64,000 nt of DNA from Phycisphaerae bacterium (GCA_028714255.1 JAQTMR010000008.1:1-64000), one strand, 5' to 3'; positions 49,174 to 56,784 are shown, numbered from the stretch's first letter. Notes: generated by a model from the letters alone, not told the origin. Numbers and translations are program-made.

Positions 49174-50853
49174 CTAAGATTTGGCCTTCTTTGATTTGGC
49201 CGCCTTTTTCGATTTTTTAGCCTTCGGCTTCTTACCAACGCAGGCACTGCACAAATCACCTTTGCCTTTAACTGCCCCTGCCCAGTGACATGGCCCTGTG
49301 GGAGTCTCACAGGGATTATCTTCAGTGCACCCACAGACATAACACTTCTTAACATCTTTTGACTTTTGTTTTTTACCTTTAACCTTGTCTGTTTTCGGTG
49401 TGCCGTCCGCGCTTAGATTGGCCCACTCTGCCGGTTCTTTAAACTCGGCCATCCCGCAGACTTTTTTGTATTCTTCCTGCAGGTTAAACCCGAATATTGT
49501 CCCTATTGCCTGATTCAACTCAACGGAATCTTCGTCACCTGTAGTATCAATGGCGTAACGCAAGTTATCCCTTATTGCCTTCCAAAGTTTCTCGGCCAAT
49601 TGCTTTCTTGCCTTGTCTGTTTTTCCTTTGTCATAATTTGCCAGCAGTTCCAGATAGTCATCGCCGCCATCGACGCTGCATCCGCTACTCGCCACTATCG
49701 CTGCCACGGCATATAACGGGTCGCCATGGTCTGTTTTGAGCTCCATCCCCGCGAGCCTGTCGTAAAACTCACCAAACACTTTTCTCCATCGCTGCATATC
49801 CAATTCTGCCCGTAGTTGTTTAAGTGTTTTCGGCTTCTCCGGAGTTTGTGATTGTCCCTGCTGCTGCGTCGGTTTAACAAAAATAATTTTACCCATGCCT
49901 TTTCCATTAACAACCAGTGCGGGTACAGCTCCTTTACTACCTTCCTTTGCCGTCGTATAGTCCCATCCTCGCAGAATCCTGCCGTATGTCTTTTTAGTAA
50001 TATCTTCCGGATGCTCGTCGGCCACACATACAAGTCCTGGATGTTTCTTCTTAAGCTCGGCAAATTTTCTTTTGCCTTCCGCGATCTCCTTGCTTCGCCA
50101 GCACGTCGCATCAAGGCACCTGTCTTTTGCACCGCTCACATCCTCTGTCTTTTCCGCCCACAGTGTGGGCTGTGAACTGCTCCGATTGGCGCAGTTCACA
50201 CACTCGCCGGTGTCGAAGGGAGCTTTTTTAAGCATTCTGAAAAATTCAGATAAATGCTTTTCGAGCTCTCGAACTGTAAAGCGTCCGTGATATTGCATCG
50301 CTTTTATTATATCCCTCTCTTGAATATGCTGTGGGAATCTCGCGATAAGTCCGAGATGTGATGTCGTGAGGTAATCATAATCCTCGTCTTCAAGCACCCG
50401 CGTCCTCCATTTTTTTGATAGATTGTCGTGTATAGCTCCGTGCTGCCGCACCCATTGCTCACTCTTGCCTATTTGTGAAGCGACAGCCGCAACATCACCT
50501 TTATGTTTTGCCATCAAAATCGAAACCGCTTTGCCCTGTTCGAGCACAGTCAGGTCCTCGCGCACGTTTTCGATAAATGTAACGTTAAAAGCCTCATCAT
50601 CACCCAGGTCTCCTTTGTTAATTGCTGGTATTTTATCCAGCCCCGCCTCGCCGGCAGCCAGCAGCCGCCGTTCGCCTGCCAGCAGTTCATAACCTTCACC
50701 TTTGGGGTTGTTGCGAACGTGAATAGGTATCTGAACACCCATTGCTTTTATACTATCCACAAGTTCAGTGAACTTTGGGTTCTTTTTGTTAATGATACGG
50801 GGGTTGTCCCCACTGATTTTGATTTGTCTGATTTCCAATTCACAGAGTTGCAT
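49174..50853 (-). CDS. ParB-domain protein with C-terminal Cys cluster
   Basis: 559 residues from ATG 50853, preceded by AGGAG (8-base spacing); a longer in-frame start (50931) is not supported by an SD. Residues 1-~95 are a ParB N-terminal nuclease-like domain with the GERRLLAA motif, followed by a KorB-type helix-turn-helix (QIGKSEQWVRQHGAIHDNLS). Cysteines in CVNCANRS and CLDATCW form a first zinc site; the C-terminus has CYVCGCTEDNPCETPTGPCH plus CSACVG and a Lys/Ala tail. ParB-family proteins bind DNA as CTP switches; here a replication or transcription regulatory role is likely. Confidence 0.8.
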   Translation of the reverse strand: MQLCELEIRQIKISGDNPRIINKKNPKFTELVDSIKAMGVQIPIHVRNNPKGEGYELLAGERRLLAAGEAGLDKIPAINKGDLGDDEAFNVTFIENVREDLTVLEQGKAVSILMAKHKGDVAAVASQIGKSEQWVRQHGAIHDNLSKKWRTRVLEDEDYDYLTTSHLGLIARFPQHIQERDIIKAMQYHGRFTVRELEKHLSEFFRMLKKAPFDTGECVNCANRSSSQPTLWAEKTEDVSGAKDRCLDATCWRSKEIAEGKRKFAELKKKHPGLVCVADEHPEDITKKTYGRILRGWDYTTAKEGSKGAVPALVVNGKGMGKIIFVKPTQQQGQSQTPEKPKTLKQLRAELDMQRWRKVFGEFYDRLAGMELKTDHGDPLYAVAAIVASSGCSVDGGDDYLELLANYDKGKTDKARKQLAEKLWKAIRDNLRYAIDTTGDEDSVELNQAIGTIFGFNLQEEYKKVCGMAEFKEPAEWANLSADGTPKTDKVKGKKQKSKDVKKCYVCGCTEDNPCETPTGPCHWAGAVKGKGDLCSACVGKKPKAKKSKKAAKSKKAKS

Positions 50854-50937
50854 TGTACATTCTCCTTTCACTATTCGGTTCTTAATACATCCCGCCTGCC
50901 GCGAAAGCGGCAGGCGGGGATTGACTTTCATCTGTCG

Positions 50938-51147
50938 TTATAAAATATTGTCGCCTGTTGCCGATGATACTGACACCGCTGCGTCCCATTTTGCAACCGC
51001 CTGATTCATCGTCGCATTCGCAGTATCAAGTTGCTCTTGAGTCACATCCGTAGGTTGGTTTTCTTTCAGTAATTTCAAAAGCTCAACGATTTTTTCGATG
51101 CCAGCTGATGCTAAAGTTATTACTGTTATCCATTGTACGGGGTTCAT
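50938..51147 (-). CDS. Small helical protein, possible anti-holin or chaperone
   Basis: 69 residues with a hydrophobic N-terminal helix (WITVITLASAGIEKIVELLK) and a polar tail. It starts within the stop of the lipoprotein-fusion gene (4-base overlap, 51144-51147). Role unknown. Confidence 0.5.
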   Translation of the reverse strand: MNPVQWITVITLASAGIEKIVELLKLLKENQPTDVTQEQLDTANATMNQAVAKWDAAVSVSSATGDNIL

Positions 51148-51716
51148 TTGTCACCTCCTTTCGCTTGTGCTTCATATATTAGTAATTTAAGCATCACTCT
51201 ATTGACACACAGAGGCCAGTCGGTCGCGATGATATTCGAGTCTTTGAATGATGCGTTCCACTGATTAAGACAATCCTGTCCTTCGCGGATAACGATTGAT
51301 ATTTCTCCTTGCTGTTTTGGCGTGAATACCCCGAGCTGCTTACATAGCGTGAGTTCTTCGACAATCGCCGTAAATGTTTTTTCAGCTGCCAGACATTGCT
51401 GCTTTTGAGTAGCTATTGGCCCGCCGCATCCGCTAAAAAGCACAAGAGGTAAAAACAATATCAAAAACATCGCCACTACGTTTTTGATATCCTTGCCCCA
51501 GTCATAAATTTTGTTGCAAGCCGCTCCCGTAACAATGCCGACCATAAGCCATTGCGGCAGGTGCAAAAAATATGCCGCTGCAGTCGATGCCGCGATGCAA
51601 AGCAGTGGGCATACCCAGCCCTTGTTATTCTCCACCCATACAATTTTTTTCAGCCCCTGCATCACCAGGGGCAGCACGGCCAACAAGGCCATCTGAATTG
51701 CCGCGTTCGCTTCCAT
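51144..51716 (-). CDS. Holin-like membrane segment fused to a lipobox domain
   Basis: 190 residues. The N-terminal ~78 residues carry two to three TM helices (MALLAVLPLVMQG; VCPLLCIAASTAAAYF; WLMVGIVTGAACNKI) like a small holin or membrane lysis protein. Residues ~82-97 (VAMFLILFLPLVLFSGC) are a perfect lipoprotein signal with lipobox LFSG-Cys97. The rest (~90 residues) is a soluble helical domain with three further Cys. If processed at Cys97 the chain would split into a membrane part and a lipoprotein, like an i-spanin/o-spanin arrangement in one gene. Activity is inferred. Confidence 0.6.
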   Translation of the reverse strand: MEANAAIQMALLAVLPLVMQGLKKIVWVENNKGWVCPLLCIAASTAAAYFLHLPQWLMVGIVTGAACNKIYDWGKDIKNVVAMFLILFLPLVLFSGCGGPIATQKQQCLAAEKTFTAIVEELTLCKQLGVFTPKQQGEISIVIREGQDCLNQWNASFKDSNIIATDWPLCVNRVMLKLLIYEAQAKGGDK

Positions 51717-51731
51717 AATTTCTCCTTTGAT

Positions 51732-52478
51732 TTAAGTAGTCAATAATTTTTTCTGTGCCTTAAAACCTGTCTCTTTTTTTACTTTTACCACGAACAACCC
51801 TTTTCTATTTATTGCATTTGAACTCCATGCTGTTTTGGCCCATTCAATCGCATCGTAAAAAATACTCGGTTTGAGTCTGCCTGCTTGGCACTCCTCGACG
51901 AAGAACACTGCCATTCTCGCAAACGTTACCGTTTCCCGCTTATTCAGCCGGTGAAAAACAACTGGCAGGTAGGTCGTAAAGAATTTTTTGCCCTTTGCTA
52001 TCTCCAAATCCAAACCCAATACTTTTTCAGAAGAAATCAACGGTTGATTTGTTAATATATCTGTACTTTTATTGGTTATTGTATTTGGTATAGGTTGGCC
52101 GTTTCCGTCAATTCGATTTGCCTTTTTAGGTTGTTCCATTTGCCATTTTGGGCAAATGGATTTGCCCGTTACGACAAATCGCTCTTCATCTTCAAAGGCA
52201 TACCAACTCGTGCGGTCATAGCCGGTTAAATTGTAGTTGCCTTTGATTAATACCCGCTTTCGAAGCAGCCCGTCCAGCACCACCCGTACCTGTTTTGGTG
52301 TCCAGTAATCGAAAATTTCCACAAGTGCCTTGACCGAACAATACGTCCACGTCCTGCCTTCGTGGAAATTTTTGCCGTTTGCCTTATTTTTTTTAATCCA
52401 GAAGTGAAAATGCCGTACCACTATCGCGGCATTCACCCCGTACTGCTTTGCGATTTCTACATCAAATGAGTGTTCCAC
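51732..52478 (-). CDS. Winged-helix replication-initiator-like protein
   Basis: 248 residues from GTG 52478 (VEHSFDVEIAKQYGVNAAIV), with AAAGAGG seven bases upstream; longer frames would read back over the neighbour. N-terminal winged-helix features (VRHFHFWIKKNKANGK, YCSVKALVEIFDYWTPKQVR VVLDGLLRK) resemble phage replisome organiser/DnaD-type proteins. The C-terminus is basic and ends in a Lys-rich tail. Expected to bind the phage origin and recruit helicase. Confidence 0.6.
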   Translation of the reverse strand: MEHSFDVEIAKQYGVNAAIVVRHFHFWIKKNKANGKNFHEGRTWTYCSVKALVEIFDYWTPKQVRVVLDGLLRKRVLIKGNYNLTGYDRTSWYAFEDEERFVVTGKSICPKWQMEQPKKANRIDGNGQPIPNTITNKSTDILTNQPLISSEKVLGLDLEIAKGKKFFTTYLPVVFHRLNKRETVTFARMAVFFVEECQAGRLKPSIFYDAIEWAKTAWSSNAINRKGLFVVKVKKETGFKAQKKLLTT

Positions 52479-52684
52479 TGTTTGCCTCTTTCCATTATGC
52501 AGACTTCCGCCCGACAGCCGTAGTTGCTGTCCCAGGCTGAACATTCGATCTTTAGAAACGGACACAATCGTTCCCGGACCTTGAATGTATAGCTTTCAGT
52601 CTCCGGCTCGCCCCAAAGGTCCTCGTATGTCAACGGCTCGGTTTGCTGAAAAACAATCTCTTGTATGGCTTCCCTGCCAGGCAT
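52457..52684 (-). CDS. Small Cys-containing regulator-sized protein
   Basis: 75 residues from ATG 52684 (MPGREAIQEIVFQQTEPLTY), with AAGG eight bases upstream; an ATG two codons earlier is less well spaced. Contains CPFLKIECSAWDSNYGCRAE. The end overlaps the replication gene by 22 bases. Function unknown. Confidence 0.5.
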   Translation of the reverse strand: MPGREAIQEIVFQQTEPLTYEDLWGEPETESYTFKVRERLCPFLKIECSAWDSNYGCRAEVCIMERGKQWNTHLM

Positions 52685-52831
52685 GGTCATTCCCTTAGGT
52701 AATAAATCACTACACACACCAATAATCCATAAAAATTAAGAAAATTCTTGAAAATTTATCACTCATAAACGCCTATAAATACAGGGGTTATGCCTTGATT
52801 GAAAATATATTGAAAATTCCTGATTTTACAC

Positions 52832-52860
52832 TTGACACACCGCCGATAGTGTAGTATGGT
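52832..52860 (+). promoter_or_regulatory. Sigma70-type promoter of the IS element
   Basis: TTGACA (52832-52837), 17-base spacer, TATGGT (52855-52860). A perfect -35 directly upstream of the zinc-ribbon passenger gene. Confidence 0.75.
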
Positions 52861-52907
52861 ATATATAGCGATACACAACTTATTAACTTTTTTAGAAAGG
52901 GTAAAAG

Positions 52908-53300
52908 ATGGCCGCTGAAACAAAAAAATGTGCGTGGTGCGAAGAAGTTATCGTTGGCAATCTGACGGAGTTTGAAGACAAGTTCGGCGAAGCAATCCTT
53001 CTTTGCGTGGATTGCGTGTCGCAGATAGTTGATGGCCAAGCGTTGCGATGCGGGCGATGCGGTGCTTATAGCGACTTTGGAAACAACTGGAGCGAGCCAT
53101 ATGTTGAAGGTCATAGTTACCCGCTTGGCAGTTGCGAACACTGCTGCGATATACCAGATGACACCGAAGGTATAGCCCAACCGCCGGAAAAATGCCAATA
53201 CTGTGGTCAGGCCGAAGCCACAACATACAAGGATGGGGTGCGGCTTTATAGCCAGACGTGCGAAAACTGCCAAGAACAAAAAAGAGTTAATCGGAGATAA
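52908..53300 (+). CDS. Zinc-ribbon passenger protein, paralogue of 35144-35551
   Basis: 130 residues: CAWCEEV, CVDC, CGRCGAYSD, CEHCCDIPDD, CQYCGQAEA and CENC, the same order as in the phage-operon copy. The core GNNWSEPYVEGH and SYPLGSCEHCC are shared. SD agaaagg upstream. Four bases before the transposase start, so the two are expressed together. Possibly assists target recognition or regulation of transposition. Confidence 0.65.
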   Translation: MAAETKKCAWCEEVIVGNLTEFEDKFGEAILLCVDCVSQIVDGQALRCGRCGAYSDFGNNWSEPYVEGHSYPLGSCEHCCDIPDDTEGIAQPPEKCQYCGQAEATTYKDGVRLYSQTCENCQEQKRVNRR

Positions 53301-53303
53301 AAA

Positions 53304-54254
53304 ATGAATCTGCCAAAAACCTTGCTCGATGCCGTCCGATATTTTTCCGATTTGGAGGTTTGTGAAAATTATATGCGTGAGATTCGCTGGGCTGGAGCAC
53401 CTCCCGCCTGTCCGCATTGCGGCGGTATGAGAATCGGCGAAGTCAAAACCCGTAATCTTTTGCGATGTAAAGACTGCCGGAAGCAGTTCAGCTCCAAAGT
53501 GGGGACTATATTTGAAGACAGCCCGCTTGGACTTGTTAAATGGTTTGTCGCTGTTTGGGCAATCGCTAACTGCAAAAATGGAATCAGTAGCCACGAGCTT
53601 GGCCGTGCAATCGGCGTTACACAACGCACGGCTTGGTTTATGCTGCATAGAATCCGCAAAGCGATGGAGTGCTCTGATTCTAACAGATTTGACGGCATTA
53701 CAGAGGCTGATACTACCTATGTCGGCGGACAAGCAAGTAATATGCACGAGCACAAACGGATTAAAACGATACAGGGACGTGGTGCGGTCGGCAAACAGCC
53801 GGTTCACGGAATCCTGCAACGTGGTGAAATTAGTAAAGTCAATGCCAGAGTAATTGACGAGGAAAACTCCGAAACAACGCTCGGCCATATCAAAAGAATC
53901 GTCAAGCGAGGTAGTCAAGTTTTTACGGATGAAGCCAGAGTTTATAGTAGTTTGATTAACAGCCACGCCCACAGAGCTATCGACCATTCCGTAACGTATG
54001 TTCGGGACAATGTTCACACAAACGGAATCGACAACTTTTGGTCGCTGTTGAAGCGAAGCATTAAAGGCACTTATGTTAGTGTTGCAACTTATCACCTGTT
54101 CCGATATGTAGCCGAACAGGTTTTCAGATTCAACAATCGAGACCTTACCGATGCGCAGCGTTTCAGCTTTTTGCTTTCGCATATCTTCAACCGTCGATTG
54201 TCTTATCGCTTGCTGGCCGGAATTGATAACGCTGGCTTTATGGGGAAGATATAA
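53304..54254 (+). CDS. IS1595-family (ISXO2-type) transposase
   Basis: 316 residues. N-terminal zinc ribbon CPHCGGMRIGEVKTRN...CKDCRKQFSSK (about 36-70), an HTH (ISSHELGRAIGVTQRTAWFM) and a DDE domain: EADTTYVGG, DEARVYSS, then NGIDNFWSLLKRSIKGTYVS. Uninterrupted and with good motifs, so probably active. Belongs to the ISXO2/IS1016-related group. Confidence 0.9.
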   Translation: MNLPKTLLDAVRYFSDLEVCENYMREIRWAGAPPACPHCGGMRIGEVKTRNLLRCKDCRKQFSSKVGTIFEDSPLGLVKWFVAVWAIANCKNGISSHELGRAIGVTQRTAWFMLHRIRKAMECSDSNRFDGITEADTTYVGGQASNMHEHKRIKTIQGRGAVGKQPVHGILQRGEISKVNARVIDEENSETTLGHIKRIVKRGSQVFTDEARVYSSLINSHAHRAIDHSVTYVRDNVHTNGIDNFWSLLKRSIKGTYVSVATYHLFRYVAEQVFRFNNRDLTDAQRFSFLLSHIFNRRLSYRLLAGIDNAGFMGKI

Positions 54255-54264
54255 AGGAGATTTT

Positions 54265-54396
54265 ATGAGTAAGCCCAAAGGATGGGGCAACTTCGATAAG
54301 TTAGCCCGCACAGTAGCCGTCGTTCCCAAAGAACAGGTGGAAAACAAAATCAAAACTGAACAAGCGGCACGCAGAAAACATCGCCGCAAAAAATAA
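54265..54396 (+). CDS. Small basic passenger protein of the IS element
   Basis: 43 residues (MSKPKGWGNFDKLARTVAVV, ending RRKHRRKK). A strong AAAGGAGA SD precedes the ATG ten bases after the transposase stop. Short basic proteins with KGW.KFD...VPK are commonly found next to ISXO2-type transposases; role unknown. Confidence 0.55.
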   Translation: MSKPKGWGNFDKLARTVAVVPKEQVENKIKTEQAARRKHRRKK

Positions 54397-54424
54397 GTTA
54401 TTAACATTTTATGAACAATCGTTT

Positions 54425-54721
54425 TCATATTTTTGGTGCGTCAAATGATTCATTGCCTTCCCTTAAATCTTTAAAACTTTCCTGCAGCCAGAACACCTTC
54501 CAGCTGTTTTTGTATTTACCGCTATGCTCGCACTGCGAAAAACCTCTCGCCTCGACCATTGCGACCGTAGCCTCGGCGACCTTCGTGCCGCCGAAATAAA
54601 ACTCCAGCAGGTCGCCCTTCTCGCAGGGCGGTTTATACCGGAACGCCCAAAATTCAACCACGCCTGCCGGCGGCTCATCCCAGAAGTGTGCCTGCGCAAA
54701 TTTAGGTACATTTATTCTCAT
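54425..54721 (-). CDS. ASCH/PUA-like small protein
   Basis: 98 residues. FWAFRYKPPCEKGDLLEFYF followed by GGTKVAEATVAMVEARGFSQ and NSWKVFW has the beta-barrel pattern of ASCH or related PUA-like domains, which bind RNA or modified DNA. Starts MRINVPKFAQAHFWDEP. The neighbouring IS insertion separates it from the 52684 gene; both are on the same strand and were probably contiguous. Confidence 0.55.
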   Translation of the reverse strand: MRINVPKFAQAHFWDEPPAGVVEFWAFRYKPPCEKGDLLEFYFGGTKVAEATVAMVEARGFSQCEHSGKYKNSWKVFWLQESFKDLREGNESFDAPKI

Positions 54722-54723
54722 CG

Positions 54724-54798
54724 TTATGCAGTATCTGTCAGCTCTATGCTGAATTGCTCGGCGATTATTTTGATTACTCTGTTTTCAAATTCACTCAT
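54724..54798 (-). CDS. Very short ORF between lysis candidate and ASCH-like gene
   Basis: 24 residues (MSEFENRVIKIIAEQFSIEL and on), overlapping the 3' end of the 3D-domain gene. Codon pattern looks genuine; function unknown. Confidence 0.45.
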   Translation of the reverse strand: MSEFENRVIKIIAEQFSIELTDTA

Positions 54799-55216
54799 CG
54801 CTGTTCCCCTGCTTAATTTCCAGATATTGAACGCCCCACTGTAATGCCTCATCGTGCTCGTCAAAGAACACATCTAATCTGCCCTCTGTTATTGAGCCTC
54901 CCCTATCCAGTACCGGCACAGGCTCATTGTTGTTGTAGCCGGGTATTATCAGCATCGTGCAGAATGGTATGTTCGCAGGCGCAGCACAGAATTTGTCGCC
55001 CTTTTGGATTTTATGGCCGCTTGCCGTTATGCCGTCAGCGTATTTGCCGCAGCACTTCTCACATGGACAATACGCTGTTACCTTAGTCCGCATTCCCACC
55101 TGCACCTCGACCGCTCTGAGATAGCAACTTTCCGAGCAGGAAAACGTTGCCATCAGCATCGCCAGAACCGTCTGCAAAAGATTTATGATTTTTGATTTAC
55201 AATTTGTTATTTTCAT
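54791..55216 (-). CDS. 3D-domain (MltA/RlpA-like) candidate lysis protein
   Basis: 141 residues from ATG 55216. A hydrophobic N-terminal segment (LLQTVLAMLMATFSCS) acts as signal or anchor, followed by a 3D (Asp-Asp-Asp) double-psi barrel: VTAYCPCEKCCGKYADGITA, then CTMLIIPGYNNNEPVPVLDR and RLDVFFDEHDEALQWG with the conserved Asp of the active cleft. 3D domains occur in peptidoglycan lytic transglycosylases. Position in the early/lysis block makes it the best endolysin candidate, with the holin-like fusion at 51144. Confidence 0.75.
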   Translation of the reverse strand: MKITNCKSKIINLLQTVLAMLMATFSCSESCYLRAVEVQVGMRTKVTAYCPCEKCCGKYADGITASGHKIQKGDKFCAAPANIPFCTMLIIPGYNNNEPVPVLDRGGSITEGRLDVFFDEHDEALQWGVQYLEIKQGNSDE

Positions 55217-55434
55217 TTTATAGATTCCCATTTGTGGGTTTCGGGGTTATATCTTTCTTGGCCTGGGTGCAAGCCGACAAACTGACCTCGTCTGTTGTAG
55301 CATCGAGATGGGAAGCAAGTATAAAGTGTCCCGCTTGTTGGATTATCGCCATCAGCAAAAACACCACAATCAACCGGACGAACAGCATCAACCGCATAAT
55401 CTAATGCTTCCTCTATAGTGTTGAAAATTTTCAT
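55213..55434 (-). CDS. Hypothetical phage protein
   Basis: 73 residues (MKIFNTIEEALDYAVDAVRP), soluble, ending KWESIK. Four-base overlaps with both neighbours show operonic coupling. No family recognised. Confidence 0.5.
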   Translation of the reverse strand: MKIFNTIEEALDYAVDAVRPVDCGVFADGDNPTSGTLYTCFPSRCYNRRGQFVGLHPGQERYNPETHKWESIK

Positions 55435-55691
55435 AAATTATTACCCTTGCTGGTTGGATGATGTTTTTCACAGTCACAAGGTTCGGTTGTTACAAATTGC
55501 CCCGGTTCGATGTTTATGTCGACGATGATTCCACACTTAGGGCAGTAATGCGCAGTGATGCCGCTCTCAAGATTTACCTCGCTGATGCCAGCACATTCCT
55601 CTTTTCCTGCTTCGTATGGCTCCTGGTCAACGCCGAACCTGATATTGTGAGCCGATAACAGAATCAATTTTTTATGTTTGCATTTTCCCAT
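55431..55691 (-). CDS. Small zinc-ribbon protein, first gene of the leftward early operon
   Basis: 86 residues: CKHKKLILL near the start, then AHYCPKCGIIVDINIE and CDCEKHH, a probable single zinc site. Located just left of the hairpin at 55713. Function unknown. Confidence 0.55.
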   Translation of the reverse strand: MGKCKHKKLILLSAHNIRFGVDQEPYEAGKEECAGISEVNLESGITAHYCPKCGIIVDINIEPGQFVTTEPCDCEKHHPTSKGNNL

Positions 55692-55712
55692 ATTTTTTCC
55701 CTCTCAAAAATT

Positions 55713-55740
55713 CCCTGCGGGGCCGTGACACCCCGCAGGG
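55713..55740. terminator. GC-rich hairpin at the right prophage edge
   Basis: Perfect 10-bp stem (ccctgcgggg 55713-55722 / ccccgcaggg 55731-55740), 8-base loop. No clear T-run, so it may be an attenuator or boundary element rather than a terminator. Upstream of the first early gene on the minus strand. Confidence 0.45.
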
Positions 55741-55819
55741 CGCTCTATAGGAGGTTTTACCTTCTGGCCGGTGTTTTTGCCCACCGCCGGCTGGGGCGTT
55801 AGCGTTTTCACTTTTTAAG

Positions 55820-55859
55820 ATGCCCCCGCCGCTGTCTTGCGACAGCAAGACGCGGGGGC
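55820..55859. repeat. 40-bp hairpin repeat, copy 2
   Basis: Second copy of the element at 27517-27556, one mismatch. Located in the 300-base gene-free interval between the early operon and tRNA-fMet. Confidence 0.75.
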
Positions 55860-55994
55860 GGTTCTTTGCCATTCCCTGGCACATCGGGCCCATCCTAAAG
55901 GCATTGGAACTATTAACTTTTCACGAGTCACCAGTGACTCAAATCCGGTCTCCTTCAAACAACCAGCGACCAACAACGAGTAACCAGCAACTAA

Positions 55995-56066
55995 TAGCAG
56001 GGGCGGGATTCGAACCCGCGACCTCGTGGTTATGGGCCACGCGAGCTGCCACTGCTCTACCCTGCG
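55995..56066 (-). tRNA. tRNA-fMet (initiator, CAT)
   Basis: 72 bases on the minus strand, starting CGCAGGGTAGAGCAGTGG. Position 1 C does not pair with position 72 (T), the hallmark of initiator tRNA. Anticodon loop CCCATAA reads CAT, stem CGTGG/CCACG; T-arm CGGGTTCGAATCCCG. The anticodon stem has T-A at position 29 instead of the usual third G-C pair. Confidence 0.9.
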
Positions 56067-56111
56067 TTAAATAAAAAGAAAGCCTTATTAACTTTTCAAA
56101 AATTGCCATTT

Positions 56112-56362
56112 TCACTAAGTTGGGGGCGAGCCAGTTTTGACCGGCTCGCACAATAGTCGCCAATTCAAACGACCTTTTGATTAAGTCGCGGACTCAAACC
56201 GCGATAGAGCCGCCTTCGACCGGGTACTATCGGCTTCGAAAAGCCAGTGGCGGCCCCAATTCCCGAGAAGTGATAACCAGTTGAATTTCTTCAGTAAGGC
56301 ATCACTTTTCTTAATCAAAGGCTGTTCGTTTGAATCTAACTAACCCGCCCCCAACTTAGTGA
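56112..56362. ncRNA. Candidate structured RNA or folded DNA element, bounded by 17-bp inverted repeat
   Basis: 251 bases that fold end to end. Outer arms tcactaagttgggggcg (56112-56128) and its complement (56346-56362); inner arms attcaaacga / tcgtttgaat (56163-56172 / 56326-56335) and tttgattaag / cttaatcaaa (56176-56185 / 56310-56319); then three hairpins at 56186-56204, about 56208-56254 and 56265-56310. Strand is uncertain; on the minus strand it would be upstream of and perhaps co-transcribed with tRNA-fMet. I could not match tmRNA, RNase P, SRP or 6S by eye. Confidence 0.55.
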
Positions 56363-56374
56363 TAGCGTTAAAAA

Positions 56375-56461
56375 AGAATCAGGTGTGATTTGTTTGCCGT
56401 AGCGATTTATCGGCTCGACCTTCACAACGGATGCTGAGAATTGAAATCACACCCTGATTCT
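56375..56461 (-). terminator. Long hairpin with T-run on the minus strand
   Basis: Arms agaatcaggtgtgatt (56375-56390) and aatcacaccctgattct (56445-56461) pair with one bulge around a 54-base loop; on the minus strand the stem is followed by TTTTTT. A further 7-bp stem (ggctcgc/gcgagcc) is at 56483-56505. Part of the gene-free interval 56067-56784. Confidence 0.5.
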
Positions 56462-56618
56462 CGGGGGGTGCTAATAAAAGCCGGCTCGCGATACGTGTGC
56501 GAGCCAGCTTCGGAGGAGGGTTTATGAAAAGCTCTTTGGCGAACGGATTTTGGTAAGGCCCTTACGGGTCGCCAGTGCACCTGACGCCGTCCGCCGCAGA
56601 CCGTCTACCTGAATTTTC

Positions 56619-56647
56619 TTGACTTGCCTTGAGGAATGTTTTATGAT
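56619..56647 (+). promoter_or_regulatory. Sigma70-type promoter
   Basis: TTGACT (56619-56624), 17-base spacer, TATGAT (56642-56647), five of six consensus bases in each box. Faces rightward into DNA with only very short ORFs, convergent to the 56785 gene, so it may make a small or antisense RNA. Confidence 0.55.
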
Positions 56648-56784
56648 GCCTAAAGTGAGAGGGAAATCACGTCGTAAATGTCAGCTTTTTTTGGATTGGG
56701 AAGGTGTTCTATTACATATATTATGAGACGTTGTTTATTGGGAACAATTTAAGGATTTGAGAATTATGGAATTTTCAAAGATGT

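Larger units (their letters stand above)
52832..54396 (+). mobile_element. IS1595-family element with passenger genes
   Basis: Promoter, zinc-ribbon gene, ISXO2-type transposase and a small basic-protein gene, all on the + strand against the surrounding leftward phage operon. IS1595-family elements often carry passengers. Limits shown are the outermost recognised parts; I could not identify terminal inverted repeats or a target-site duplication by eye. Confidence 0.65.
11214..55741. mobile_element. Lambda-like siphophage prophage
   Basis: An integrase at the left end, then head, tail, replication and lysis-type genes in a conserved siphophage order (right to left: TerS, TerL, protease, gpW-like, portal, capsid, tail tube, G/GT, tape measure, tail tip). 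All essential morphogenesis classes are present and unbroken, so it may be functional. The ends are approximate: I found no direct repeat serving as attL/attR, and the initiator tRNA at 55995 is intact without an obvious second copy of its 3' end near 11.1 kb. Confidence 0.85.

Noticed and set aside
52788-54428. Long open frame of 546 codons on the minus strand across the IS element
   Set aside because: It is the reverse-strand shadow of the zinc-ribbon and transposase genes, which have SD sites, a promoter and recognisable domains; the minus frame has none.
55995-56066. tRNA-fMet as the prophage attachment site
   Set aside because: No copy of its 3' end was seen near the integrase; the association is only positional.
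56112-56362. tmRNA
   Set aside because: The 5' ggggcg/3' cgccccc pairing is suggestive, but the T-arm is not in register, no tag ORF ending in ALAA was found, and the length (about 250) is too short. Left as unclassified.
56112-56362. Retron msr-msd
   Set aside because: It has inverted-repeat ends, but no reverse transcriptase gene lies nearby.
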